A stretch of DNA of 64,000 nt from Zanthoxylum bungeanum (GCA_019454045.1 SKCR01017980.1:98641-162640), one strand, 5' to 3'. Shown: positions 48,275 to 60,568, numbered from the stretch's first letter. The notes: generated by a model not told the origin, from the letters alone. Numbers and translations: made by a program.

Positions 48275-50291
48275 TCAAACATTATCTGGCCAGAACTCCC
48301 TTCGAAATGCCCGATCAAACTCTGTCTCCTGTAAACGTCTTTCTAACTCCTGCAGCTTCCTCATCCTTTTAGATGCCTTGGATTTCTTTGGAGGCTTTTC
48401 CTGGAATTTATTAGAAGGATATTAGTAAAAATGCATCTATATGAATACAATAAAATACCTGAATATGAATATATCAATAACCATAGTACATGTACCATAA
48501 ACACGTTTATAATTGTTAAAAAGTAAAAGAAAAATACTGCTTTGCTCTTTGTGCGGGCCAAATTTGGTCTAAGGGCAATTTCGACATTTTGCTCCAGGAC
48601 CACTACTAAATGCACCCCGAAACCCCCTAACCAAACCCAAAGACATAGTGCAGGCCCAGGGAGCACCAACACCCGTAACCGAAGGACCATCCTAAGGCCA
48701 GTCCACGTAACGCCCAGGCTCATAAACACAAACCAGCCGTTCCAACCTACAACGGACAAAAGCAGTAAATACCCCTCATGAAGTCGACCGTTATCGAGAC
48801 TCAACAGACAAGTGATCAAGTGCGATTAAAGACATACCCCCAGGTGGGTATAAAGAAAGGAGGCTCCATGTGGAAAGGGGATCGAACTTCAAGCTCTCCA
48901 ACTCATAGTGTAGTAGTACTCTCTCCAGAACCCTCAGAATCACCAACCTACCGCCCTCACGGCACCATACGGGGATCAAGGTAATATCTGCCCTTGTTCC
49001 TCACCCTACGGTGTTAATAGCTCATTCTCTACTGATTTGGGCGTCAGAGTGCCTACGACATCCACCACACCGGTGGGCAGAGTGGCAGACCCTCCACGCT
49101 CACCCTACCATCTTTGTTTTGCAGGATCGCCAGTGCCCCATCACGAAATCTCGATTGTAGACCTCGAGCGAAAATCAGCGTCTACACTCTTTCATATACC
49201 TTTCATCATATTTGCTTCAAACACAAAAGTTAACATATCCCAACAATTAAGCATATTTGGAAAGGATATTTAGGAATAGTGTTAGAGTTCTCCGGATAAG
49301 GGTTAGAGTTCTCCGTATAAGGGTTAGTTCAGTACAAGATTCAAATACTGTATTTCTTCCGGACCTCTTTATTTATTGCTCAAATATCACTATTGAATTT
49401 TTATCCCTTCGGAGATTCTCTTTCTACCCTGACGGTGGGATGCCCAACTTAAAGGAAAAAGAAAAATGATGGAAATGAAGTTTCAAAATATCATTAAGGA
49501 AATCAACAAAACACACCTTTTCATTTATGCACCCATCATCTGGCGCTTCAATAGGCTTTGGTGTTTTCTTCTTTAGTTTCTCCGATCCAAGACCTCGTTT
49601 ATTTTTCTTCACATATGTTTGTATTGGCTCCAGTCTACCCTGTTTACACCATGAACTCATTGGTCATCATAATCTAAAAACACGGCACTTAAAAGGAGGA
49701 CAAATAGTATCACAATTACCAGCAAAGACGATACATAAATGTAAGCAGCAGGCATGAAATAAACCACTTAGAATAAACTCGCATAATTCTATTCAAATTC
49801 AGTTTCATGATAAAGCACAATATTTAGTATCCGGGTAATTCCCTACCCTCCACTACAGTTTGATCTATTCATGTATCTATACAGAAGAACCCTAATTATC
49901 AAGTAAGATAAATTTTCTTTTTTCCTCCAATCTTCTATTTTGATTTTTTTTTTCAAACATGAGTCTTCTTCAGCACTAGACTCATAAATCCATATATAAC
50001 ATCAAATAATCAAACTGGATTTTGGAATTTATAAAGAATGGAAAATTATAAACTAACCTGCTCAGCAATTCCAAGCCCAGTTCCTTCTTTCCATCCATGC
50101 TTCTTCAATAGCTGCAAAAACCAACATAACCTTTAAAAAAAATTCAGAATTTGTATTAAAAAGAAAAAAAAAATCAGATTTTGGTATTTTACATTAAAAA
50201 GAAATAATATCAGAACCCGGATTAAGGATACCTGGAAGCCTATATTTGAGGAATTAATGGCCGTCGATGATCCCGATAAATCCTCCCCCAT
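48275..50291 (-). CDS. Small G-patch domain protein
   Basis: Four exons: 50232-50291, 50058-50111, 49517-49639 and 48275-48400, all phase 0, 120 residues. MGEDLSGSSTAINSS is followed by a G-patch: IGFQLLKKHGWKEGTGLG, then GRLEPIQTYVKKNKRGLGSE. A Lys-rich stretch and a coiled C-terminus (KRMRKLQELERRLQETEF, ending EFWPDNV) complete it. G-patch proteins bind RNA or activate DEAH helicases; the helicase partner here is unknown. The arrangement resembles the G-patch half of GPANK1-like proteins. Intron 3 (48401-49516) holds a solo LTR. Confidence 0.88.
48550..49186 (+). mobile_element. Solo LTR of a Tat-type gypsy element in intron 3 of the G-patch gene
   Basis: 637 bp starting TGTGCGGGCC and ending GCGTCTACA, with an exact 5-bp TSD ctctt (48545-48549 and 49187-49191). 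Its end matches the inverted LTR of the 16.4-27.9 kb element in order (ccaccacaccggtgg, ttgcaggatcgc, cctcgagcgaaaatcagc), with clear divergence. It is therefore a related but different family or an older copy. Its transcriptional sense is opposite to the gene. Confidence 0.88.
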
Positions 50292-50572
50292 TGATGCTCT
50301 ATCCTCCTCAGCCCCCAAACACAAAACCTTCAATTCAAGATTAATAAAGAATAATAAATCTTTGATATGCTTATTTCTAGTTTCTAAGATAATTTTTTTT
50401 TTTTTTGTCGGTTTGGGGAAAGTTTTTTGGGCTCTGTTTGGGCATAGCGGCCTAGACCAGCTCGATGCTTCTTCTTTTTGTTTTTTTTTTCGGACTTTCC
50501 TTTTAAAAAACAATATGTTTTTTCCCTAGCTTTAAATAGTCAATTTTTATAGCCTTAAATGATCTATGAAAG

Positions 50573-51008
50573 TAAACCCGATGGAACCGAAATCGAACAG
50601 TAATCAAAATAAAATTTGGAACCGCATAATTGGTGGTTAAGTAATTGTAATAAAAAATAACCAGCTTAATTATATAAAACTTATATTGTAATAAAAAAAA
50701 TAACTCTAAAAGAATACGTAAGTAGTTTAATTATGTAAAAACTAACTGCATGCCCTTTGTAATAAAATATTTTCACATTTATTTGCAATCAATTTTTATT
50801 TTATAGTTTTTTTTTTTAAAATTAAAAAACGATTAACTGTAACCGAACCGTATAGTTTAATTCGATTACGATTAACTATATAGTTTCGGTTAACATTTTT
50901 GTAGTGAATTGTAACTGAATCGTAAATTTACGGGTCACCCTAAAAGCAAACCATAACCGTATGATTCGGCTACAGTTTCTAACCGTAATCGAACTGTGGC
51001 CACCTCTA
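50573..51008. mobile_element. Probable hAT-like MITE, 436 bp
   Basis: The right end is ...GGCCACCTCTA followed by catggaag (51009-51016). The left flank tatgaaag (50565-50572) matches 6 of 8. Inner ends carry accgaa/cggttac words as in the other hAT-like elements. The left terminus TAAACCCG is a poor match, so the left boundary is doubtful. Confidence 0.45.
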
Positions 51009-51016
51009 CATGGAAG

Positions 51017-52086
51017 GAGATGAATCCTTCCCAAACTCATGCTTGTGAATTGGAAACCTATCCATATGAATGTTCCTTTTTTTCCATATAAACGCGACTT
51101 GAACTCATGTCATCGTAACTCGTAAGGATGCAAGTGTCGAGACATTAACTTAAATGCTTGGTACTATCAAGCTCAAATTGAGATTCTGATTTTTTTATAA
51201 CTATCTTTGAATAAAAAATTTGTACGAGATTATTGACTATTTTTTTTAATCTTGAATCCGATTTTTACCTTAAAAAAGTCATGAATCTTAATTGGAATTT
51301 GGGATTTCAAATTGTTCGATCCGAAATTAAAAATATTTTTTTTCTATTTAAATTCAAAAATCAGTATAAATTTTTAGATGATTTTCATTTCAAATTTATA
51401 ATCGGAACGAAAAGAAAAATCCCAACCCATTCCAACCTATTGATGAGACATAATACTTGTTCAATAAATAACACTCGAATTAAAAAAAAAACATTTTAGG
51501 ATATATAAGCAAAATTATTTCACGTGAAATAAGAGGTCACTAATTTTTATTTGAAAATATTTTTAGTAATATTATTTTTAAAAGTTTGTTTACAATTTCC
51601 TCTTTCTCCTATTAAATTTTATATATTTAAAAAATAAAAAGTCTATTTGTTAATTAAGTTTTTCGTTTTTATGGTTCGGCCAATAACACTTATTGACATT
51701 ATCGGATATGACTTAGTGATATAAGATTTATGATTTCATTTTGAGGTATTGAGTTCGAATTCAGAGAGTGCATTTTTTATAACAGTCTGAGACAATCGGG
51801 AGTTTTATATGCTCCATTTAAACTCGGAAGAGATGATTTGACAGTTAAATTTTCTAACAATTTAAAAAAAAAAAAAAAAAAACTTATGGACGTGACGTTG
51901 TCGTTTTCATTTTCCCTCTGCATGTGTATCGGAAATTAAAAAATAAAAAAAGAAAAAGAAAGCAAAAATAGCAGATCTGGTTTATTTTGTTGTTTTGATT
52001 AGCATTCGTAAATTAAAACATAAACACACACAGAGGGAGTCGTGTGTTGAAATTTTTCCTTCGCTTTTTCTCTCTCTGTGAATTCA
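51017..52086. other. Upstream region of FyPP, no gene
   Basis: AT-rich spacer with A runs (~51865-51880). The FyPP promoter should lie in its right part. Confidence 0.5.
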
Positions 52087-52095
52087 AAACCCTAA
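52087..52095 (+). promoter_or_regulatory. Telo-box in the FyPP 5' region
   Basis: AAACCCTAA, 32 bp before the ATG and just after a CT-rich stretch (tttctctctctgtg). Telo-boxes occur in 5' regions of many plant housekeeping and translation-related genes; function here is inferred. Confidence 0.5.
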
Positions 52096-52126
52096 TTTTT
52101 TGGTCTTCATTTTCGTGGCAAATTGA

Positions 52127-55100
52127 ATGGATTTGGATCATTGGATAGCCAAAGTCAAAGAGGGCCAGCATCTTTTAGAAGACGAGCTTCAACTTCTCTG
52201 CGAATATGTATGTTTACAAAACAATACATACATGTTTTTTTTTAAACTTTTATTGAGTACAAACAATTAGGGTTTCGTCTCTTCTTTCTTCGCTTTACCT
52301 AGTTGTTAGCGCTCAATAATTTAAAGATATTTTTATCTGTTCTTGATGTTTACTGTTTAACAAAGTAATTGATTTATAATTACTGATTAGTAAAAAAAAA
52401 AAAATCCATTTTCAACCTTTCCTGATAAATTGTTGGTGTGAGCTTTGTAATTTGTATGAAGTAGAATTTTTAAATACATAATTTGTGTTTCCATTTATGT
52501 ACTGTGAAGTGGCATGTAATATGCTTTAGGATAGGTGCCACCTTTGGCAATTGATGACTTTATTGTTTGTTTTTGCATGTTGTGCAATGGTTAGTCATAT
52601 AGAATGTGGTCTTTCGTTTTAGGCGATCATAATTCTTAATGTGGATGAATTGGGAAATTATTCATTGTGGTGAGCATATAAGAAGTTTCCGAGTCCAGCA
52701 AATCATCTCTACGACTTCTTGAAGCTGGAAGCATTATATCTGCTGATTTGTTTTTAGATTAATAGAAGCCATGTATGAATGCAGTTAACATGGAAAGTTT
52801 ATGCATTATTGTGTAATATCTACTTAGATATTGATGGTAATCTTTGTACATTTTTATATGTGATCTTTGTACAGTTTTATATTGAATTTCTGTTGAAAAA
52901 TGTGTATGCATGTACTCTGACGCAGCTGATTTTACGTGATCTGTGACTGAACTCGCACACACAGGTCGATGATTGATTGGTAATAGTCATTGTAGTTTTT
53001 CTGGTTAGATAGAACACCTTGGTGTATACTATTTTATTGAATTGCATTTTTTTATTTGTTTGTATTTATTTTCCTTATTGGGCATTTTTTACATGTTTGA
53101 ATTATCCTTATGCTAGCTTTGATAAAATGTGCCTAATTTTTGGAGAAAATGTAATTTATAACTTTATATGTTTTCTGAAATTTGCTTACCTGTTGTCTCC
53201 TAAGTAGCTGTTGTGTGTAAAAATTATTACAGGTGAAAGAAATCCTTATTGAAGAGTCTAATGTGCAGCCTGTTAACAGTCCAGTCACCGTCTGTGGTGA
53301 TATCCATGGCCAGTTTCATGACCTAATGAAACTTTTCCAAACAGGAGGTCAAGTACCAGAGACAAATTACATATTTATGGTATAATTTTTATGTTCTAAT
53401 TAGAAGTATTATGACATTGTTTTGCTTCATTACAATGTAATTTGTTCATGAATGTGATGCTGCATATTCTTATGCCTTGACAGGGTGATTTTGTTGATCG
53501 GGGATACAATAGTCTTGAAGTTTTCACTATTCTTTTGCTTCTTAAAGCAAGGTATGCCTCTTTCGTGCATGGGTTTGCTTGCATCTATTTTATTCTTTTT
53601 TAATTTTCAAATTATAATTGAATTCTACCGTTCTTTTGCAATTTTCAAATGAGGCCTTGGAATAATGTGAGAATTTATTTTAATGTTATGTTGACCCAGT
53701 AACTTGAAACTGCGTATGAACCACCATGTGGACTGTTTAAATGTGTGCTGCTTATGATTGTTGTGCTATTGCTATTGCTTAAACTTTTGAAAACAATGCT
53801 CCTCGGTGAACTTTATCAAGGTTTTTAATTTTTTGCACAAGCTAATATGAATTTTACGTGGTGCTCTAGATACCCGGCAAATATTACCCTTTTACGTGGA
53901 AATCATGAAAGCAGACAATTGACTCAGGTATGCTTTTTCAGAATTCCATGTTTGTTTGCTGGTTATGTTTATACTGATGATACAGCTATTTTGATTGTTG
54001 TTACCAAGCCACTTCAATTACTGTATGGCGTACATGTTAGAGAGTGAATTTTACTCTTGTTTGATGCAAGTTCTGGTTTGATCTGTTGTTTTATATCCCC
54101 AGGTATACGGTTTCTATGATGAGTGCCAACGGAAGTATGGAAATGCCAATGCATGGCGGTATTGCACAGATGTTTTTGACTATCTAACTCTCTCAGCAAT
54201 TATAGATGGCACTGTGAGACTCTCCTTTTACTAATAATTTTTATTTATTTATTTCTTGCTCGTATATATGTTTATATGCATGCACTGTGAGACTCTCATT
54301 TTACTAATAATTTTTATTTATTTATTTCTTGTTCGTATATATGTTTATATGCATAGAAGTGTGTCAGTGTGAATTACATGAAAAATCCTAAGCAAAATGA
54401 GTTTTGGTTTTCGATTTTGCAGGTTCTTTGTGTTCATGGTGGCCTTTCACCTGACATACGGACAATTGATCAGGTTTCTCCCCTTTCTGTTTTGCTCAGC
54501 TGTTGTTTATTATTTGATTATTGTGACCTCTTCATCATCTTCTGCATCTGATTTGAAATTGGTATATTTACACTAATGGGTCTTTAAATGACATCGTTGA
54601 AATGTTGTTTGAGTAAACTTTGCAAACCGCATCACATGAACTAGGACCACAGACATTTTATGACATGACATGGACATACCAACTTGACACATTTTTGGAA
54701 ATGGGGATACAATGTGTTGGTGGCATGTGTCTTTGAACTTTTATTAACAAAAAGAAAGGAAGTAATTTTGAAGAGAAATAGTGATTTTAAGAGGGGGAAC
54801 AAATATAACTATATAAGTTTTGGTTCACGTAAGATATATTCAATTTTTCTGCATGATGACATGGACATAATGGAGGAGGTGTTCAATGTTCAGGTTAATT
54901 TGCTACAGTTCTAAAGTGTTCATTAGTGCTGCCTTTAAAGGCGAGTTTGATAGATTGCATTTTACATATCTGAACTATTTAGAAAAGTAGTTGAGCATGT
55001 CCTTGTGCATTTAGTGGATTCTTCAGAATTCAGATATCTGGTTTTGTTTGTGAGTACTAAGTTCATAAGATTTTATTTTATTGAGCTCGTAACCATATTG

Positions 55101-56511
55101 TTAAACAACAATGTTCTGTTAAGCAATGTCTGTTCAGTGAGACTTTTATCTAACTAGCCAAAATGTGATCTTTGTGATTGTTTCTGTGTTTCAGAGCATT
55201 TTGTTGACATGAAGTCTTGACAGATATTTATGTTTTTTCCTCCTCTCTGACAGATTAGGGTGATTGAACGGAATTGTGAAATTCCACATGAAGGGCCATT
55301 TTGTGATCTCATGTGGAGTGATCCTGAAGATATTGAAACATGGGCAGTCAGTCCTCGAGGAGCAGGTTGGCTTTTTGGCTCCAGGGTCACATCTGAGGTA
55401 ACATGATCTGGGATCTGAATTTGCAATGATATTTTCCTGCTACTGATGTCATCTTTCCCCTTTCTTGCAGTTTAACCACATAAACAATCTTGATCTAGTT
55501 TGTCGAGCTCACCAACTTGTACAAGAAGGTCTCAAATACATGTTTCAAGATAAAGGCCTAGTGACAGTGGGTCTCTGAACCTTTTGCCATTTATGTTTTT
55601 GCTCAACCATAATAAAAGTTCGATGAAATATCTTGGTTCTTGAATTTTGCAGGTGTGGTCTGCTCCAAATTATTGTTACCGTTGTGGGAATGTGGCTTCT
55701 ATATTGAGCTTCAATGAGAATATGGTAAGATATTTTACTAGCTGGCATGCTGGTGTGTGTTTTAGAATATCTTTGCTACTGTATACCATCATATATCATG
55801 CCTAAAATGCTGTGAGAACTAAGGATGTATTGCCGTCCCAATATATCATGTTTTCTTATTTCTGTAAGTTACCCTTCTGTCCATCTTGAGTTTGATTTTT
55901 TGTGAGAGGAGGACCATTCATCTTCATTCACGTAGGACATGAGCTTCTAGATGGCCCCTTTCTCCTTTTCAATTTCCTGAGAATTGATATATTGACACTT
56001 GGATACATTGGCTTCAGTCTTTCTCACTCATGTGCTCCATTTTCATGTTCATGCTGGAGAGTAGAGAATTGCACAGTATTCCATTCCTTTGTTTAACTTG
56101 AATTCTTATTTAAACCATGTATGAAATTAATTGCTATAGTTAATTCCATTATCATTGATATGATTATGTGAGGCCATAAATGGTTGCTTTTTAGATTCAC
56201 ATGCCTTTAACTTGGAGGGGGGAAGGCAAAACTAATGCACCGTTTGGTGTAGAGTTTGATGAGCTTATAAGTTAGTTTATACTCTCAGTGCAATGCTTAT
56301 AAGCTAGCTTATACCCTCAATCAATACTCTCTATTAAACGGTGCATAAACGTAGACCAACTAGCTTGTTCTCTCCCTAACCTTCATTTCTTGTAGATATT
56401 AATGTATTTTCACCTTTATTTCTTTAGGAGAGAGAAGTGAAGTTTTTCACAGAAACAGAGGAGAACAACCAGATGAGGGGGCCCAGAACAGGAGTTCCAT
56501 ATTTCTTATGA
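52127..56511 (+). CDS. FYPP3: PP6-type Ser/Thr phosphatase catalytic subunit (phytochrome-associated, FyPP)
   Basis: Metal-dependent protein phosphatase, catalytic subunit of PP6-like holoenzymes; in Arabidopsis it acts in phytochrome, PIN and ABA signalling. Ten exons: 52127-52207, 53233-53379, 53484-53551, 53870-53927, 54103-54213, 54423-54473, 55254-55397, 55471-55566, 55653-55724 and 56428-56511, in frame throughout, 303 residues, the family's normal length. PPP signatures are GDIHGQF, GDFVDRG, LLRGNHE and VHGGLSP, with metal and catalytic D, H and N present. [12 protein letters not shown] follows, and the C-terminus is TGVPYFL, the methylated Leu tail type. The Arabidopsis genome has FyPP1 and FyPP3, and the paralog choice is not certain. 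Confidence 0.95.
54211..54356. repeat. 73-bp tandem duplication over an exon 5/intron 5 border of FyPP
   Basis: actgtgagactctc and the following ~60 bases occur at 54211 and again at 54284 with only a few changes. The first copy holds the true 5' splice site (ACT/GTGAG at 54213/54214) and the second repeats it. Confidence 0.92.
56236..56345. mobile_element. Tourist-like (PIF/Harbinger) MITE in FyPP intron 9
   Basis: 110 bp with ends TGCACCGTTTGGTG and, inverted, TGCACCGTTTAATAG, flanked by taa at 56233-56235 and 56346-56348 (3-bp TSD). Interior gcttataag/cttataagc words are self-complementary. Confidence 0.75.
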
Positions 56512-57440
56512 TTAAAGGGAATAAGGCTGCATGTAGAATTGTCCAAGTACAAGCATTGTGGCTGGTTGTTGATGACGTTGAATGCCATTCTTACGTGTTC
56601 GCAGGTGGACCTCTTGTTTGCTTGGCTTGAATTTTCAGTCTGATCCAAGCTGCTTTGGGAGTTTATAGGTTGTGCATTAGAGTTGATGTATGTTACAGCG
56701 AATTAGTGTCCCTTTTCATTCTATTATGTTCCTTTTGAATTCATTAATCAACAATTAATCTGAGTTGCTGTATTTTTCTGCTAGATAAACGATCAAAGGG
56801 AATTATCTGCATATCTAAAATTGAAAAATTATTTAAAATAAAATTTAGAGAAATTACCGGTTCGTTTATCAATCGCATGCTTAACTCTCCCAAAGTACTG
56901 ACGTGTCTTCATCTCTCTGATGTGGCAGTCCAAGTTGGCCATCCGAGTGAAGAAAACACAACAATCACAGCTTAACAAACTTTCCCGCCGATACTCAGTA
57001 TCAAACATTATCGTTGATCAATTGATGATCGGATTTCGGTTAGATCAAAGAGAAGTCTCGAGATCATTCCTCTGTATCTAAAAGTATTACAAGGCTTGTA
57101 TCAGTTCATTTTGTTAGTTTCTTTCCCAGCCGCTCATTTTTATTTTCTTTCTTTAACACACCACTTCCTCTTGCGAAACAATTACTGCCACCATGAACCC
57201 TCTACCGCCGTCTGCTCATTTTTGTCCTGTGAGTAGCGTTGCGAGGATCCTAGATTCCAGACATCTCGAATTACTCTATTAGATTGTGGTTTCATCTATG
57301 CAATAGCACACATTGGGATGGTGGTGAAACGGGAAAGCAGTGGTATATAAAGGGGAAGTTTCTAAAGGCAAAAAAAAAAAAAAAAAAAAAAAAATAGTTA
57401 GTTTCACAGACTTCATTGCATGTGCTGAGTATTTGATTCA
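56512..57440. other. 3' flank of FyPP and spacer
   Basis: A short ATG-initiated reading (57194, MNPLPPSAHFCP) has no recognisable domain. A 24-base A run near 57370-57393 may mark an old insertion end. Confidence 0.4.
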
Positions 57441-58523
57441 AAGCAAATACTTCAAATTACCTACAAGCACTAACAACAACAATACTATATTTCCGGGGGA
57501 TTGGGTTATCGCCTATAAATGCGGAATTAAAAAATCTTTGCCGATTTTAACTCTTATTACCAATTAAGTACTTAAGTTAATTTTCTCTATTTCAATAAAT
57601 AACTTATATGCAAGTTTTCTATTTAACACACATAAATATAAATAAACTTACAATAAGTAAAAGTATAGAAAGTGTAGTGTGTGAGCTTGAGAGTGTTTGA
57701 TTTATGAAGGTGTGATAACTCTCTTGTTTTTGCCTTTAAGAATGTGTATGAAGATTGTGTATATGTTCTCTCTAACCTTGACAAAAATAATTGAGGTTTA
57801 TTTATATAGAAAATGAAAAATATCCCCAACTGACACTGCTGAGACCGGTATGCCGGTCTCCAACGGTAATATAACCGTTAGGAGAATCCGACCGTTAGAC
57901 CGGTATGGTAACCAATATGAGGACCCGTATGGTCCGTGCCGGTTCCATAGATTGTGCACAATGAAGAGCTTGACTGGTATGGTAACCGATATGTTGACCG
58001 GTTTAGGTCATGCTGGTTCCACTAAGGGAACTAGCCGTTAGGCTCACCGGTATGGGATCGGTATGGAGACCAGTTTGGTTTGTGCCGGTTCCAGTTGCAA
58101 TGCAATCCATAGGTTCACTGGTATGGTGACTGGTATGAGACCGGTAAGGTCCGTGCCGGTTCCAGTAAGTGTGCAAAATAGAGCATGTCACTGGTATGGA
58201 CACCGGTAAGGGACCGGTGTGCCGATCTCTGTACCAAAAATGCAGATATGAAGATTTTAATACATTTTGTACATGAACCTAATGCATCTAAGTGAATGTG
58301 CATGTTTCCTATGAGCTTGGGCATTTGAATATACAATTCACATTACAATTAGAGCCCTAAGCCAAGACTTCACAAGATTATCTTCGATTTGCCGCTAGTC
58401 TTCACATTCTCGCTTTTCACCATATTGTGCTTCGACATCTTTTTGTATTGACTTGTATTTGCGCGTCGAAGACTTCGCTCTCGTTGCATCATCAAAATCA
58501 ATTACGTGATTGTGTCGCTAACA
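57440..58523 (-). repeat. SIRE-like Copia LTR (left boundary approximate)
   Basis: On the minus strand it starts TGTTAGCGACACAATCACG just after a T-rich/AAAAAGATT stretch and runs down to about 57.44 kb, where the exact CA end was not fixed. The words near 57500 (tataggcgataacccaatc) resemble the end region of such LTRs. It contains the CCGGTATGG tandem words. Confidence 0.55.
57845..58225. repeat. Irregular CCGGTATGG-rich tandem repeat inside the LTR
   Basis: Words such as accggtatggta, gtgccggttccag and ccgatatg recur about every 85-100 bp, four to five times. Confidence 0.75.
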
Positions 58524-59444
58524 ATCTTTTTTTTTTTTATGATGGCAACCCCTTAAAACTTGTGATCTTCTAAGAGTCCAAATGTTGACGATTTTGCTCC
58601 CCCTAAATATAAGCTCCCCCTCAATGTGTGATTGTCTTCAAAATAGCTCTATAAGATTTAGACAAACACATTAGTACATTTATTCCCCTTAATCAAAAGG
58701 TGAGGGTAAAACACGTTTTAGTCTCATTCCAAATGATTTCTCCCTCTTTGACATTATCAAAAAGTGGAGAAGCAAAATTTAAATCTAAATGAGATACCAA
58801 TTACTGTGTGCATTAAATTATGATACCAAAATTTAAAAAAATTGCACATTTTGGCATTTCCCCATTTTTGCCATAAGAAGTAGAAATCATGCATAATGTA
58901 TTTCTCAAAAGTTTATACCAATGATTCCAATTGAATAATGATCAATGAATTTTTAATGATTTCATCCCATAATTATGATACCAATTAATAAACAATCAAG
59001 TATTCATGCATTTCATTATACCAATGGAAAATTATGTCTATATACATGCATTTCATTTTCATTCAAAATATGTTAAATGGCAAAGGCATTTTCAATGCAA
59101 ATCAACTAAGTAATCATATACATGTAATTTAACTCAATAAATTCAATGTGATACCAATTGATATGAGAATAAGTTTAAATTTATGATTAAGGCATTTAAT
59201 GATATCAAATGAAAATCAATATCAATAGAAGTTTGATTATATTGTCTAATAACTTTGTATGCTTCAAAACATTTATACCAATTTGAAATATGCATACGTA
59301 CACAATTTAGAGGAAACAATACCAATGTTTCCGTGAATACAGATTTTACCTATTACTATTGCGATTCCTCGATTCTTTGAGCCTTTGGGATCGATTTTGC
59401 AATTCTCATTAAGATCCATTCCCAAAGCTCCCCATACAAATTTA
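58524..59444 (-). pseudogene. Collapsed interior of the SIRE-like element
   Basis: Where protease, integrase, RT and RNase H should lie, only AT-rich remnant is present, with tataccaatt-type words repeated (see findings). Purine tracts near 58600 and 58740 (minus: agggggagc, agagggagaaa) resemble pre-LTR sequence. No pol domain was recognised. Confidence 0.45.
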
Positions 59445-60410
59445 TCAATTATATTTCGGTACCCAAACTTTCTTGGGTCCATTGGGGTTAATTTTGATTC
59501 CTTGAGGAATCCATGCATTTTTAATCACATTCTTGTTCATGCATTCAAAAATTTTATGTCCCTTTTCATTACAAGCATGACATGTGATATTTTCATTGAT
59601 AGCATTTTTAGCATGAGATTTGGATGTCTTAACAAAATAATTTCTCAAAAATTTTCTCTTAACGTAAGGCCTATATCATAATCATTCTATTTTAAATGCA
59701 CATTTTTGGGATTCAATAAGCATATTAATTTTTTTATGTCCCAATGTTAATTTACTAAGTATAGTTTGCAAATCTATAACCTTAGTGTTTAATAAAACAT
59801 TTTTATTAACATAGATTCGCAATGACATGTTTTTTAGCTAGATGGCATGTTGGATATGACATTTTCAAGTTCTAACTTTTTAACCTTTAAACATGCATTT
59901 TCATCATTTAAACATGCTATTTCATTTTCATGTTTGGCCTTTAAGCATATAATCTCATTATCTAAAACATGAAATTTATCCATATAATATGCATGATCAT
60001 TTTTAAGTGATGAATGCTCATTTTAAACCAATTTTAATTTCTTCTTAAGCATATCGCACAACTCATTTAAGCCATTAAATGCATCAAGTAAATCATTATA
60101 GTTTTGAGAGTTGTGTACCTCTTCTTCTTCAATTTCAAAGAAGAAATCCTCATCCTCGATAGCCATGAATGCTATTGATTTGTCTTTGACTTAGACCTCT
60201 TCCTTCTCGGATGAGCTTGAGTCGCAATCGCTCCAAGTTGAAGTAGCTTTCATTGCCTTTTTCTTGGATTTTCCTTTCATTTTTCTCAATGGACAATCGG
60301 TAGCTATATGACCCGGTTTGTTGCATTCATATCAAATAATTTTCTTGTTCTTCCGCGACCATTTTTCTTCTTTATTTTCATCCGTCTTTGATTTTCCTTT
60401 AAGCTTTGCG
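59445..60410 (-). pseudogene. SIRE-like Copia gag remnant with two zinc knuckles
   Basis: The minus strand shows a CCHC knuckle CNKPGHIATDC (~60310, first Cys preceded by a stop), then an acidic region DEDFFFEIEEEE and a coiled stretch of Leu/Glu/Lys. A second knuckle CHACNEKGHKIFEC (59445-59648) follows, with KKVWVPKYN. The order and the PKKVWVPKY signature fit SIRE/Maximus gag. Stops interrupt it. Confidence 0.7.
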
Positions 60411-60560
60411 GATACAGCTTCGTTGAAGGTTTCTGCCTCCCCCTCGTCAGTCAGCAGAATGTATTCAGATCCTAAGTATTTTGATGATGGAATACGGCCT
60501 TGCTCAGATCTTTGTACTGGAGGTTCACTGGTTTCTGGAGGTCTGTCGTCATCCAGATCT
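60332..60560 (-). pseudogene. In-frame chimera of Copia pol linker and SIRE-like gag
   Basis: One open frame reads RIPSSKYLGSEYILLTDEGE, the stretch before the reverse transcriptase of one Copia element. It then passes at about 60405-60430 into KLKGKSKTDENKEEKWSRKN, which belongs to the SIRE-like gag. The RT of the first element is missing. Confidence 0.6.
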
Positions 60561-60568
60561 GTGGATAA

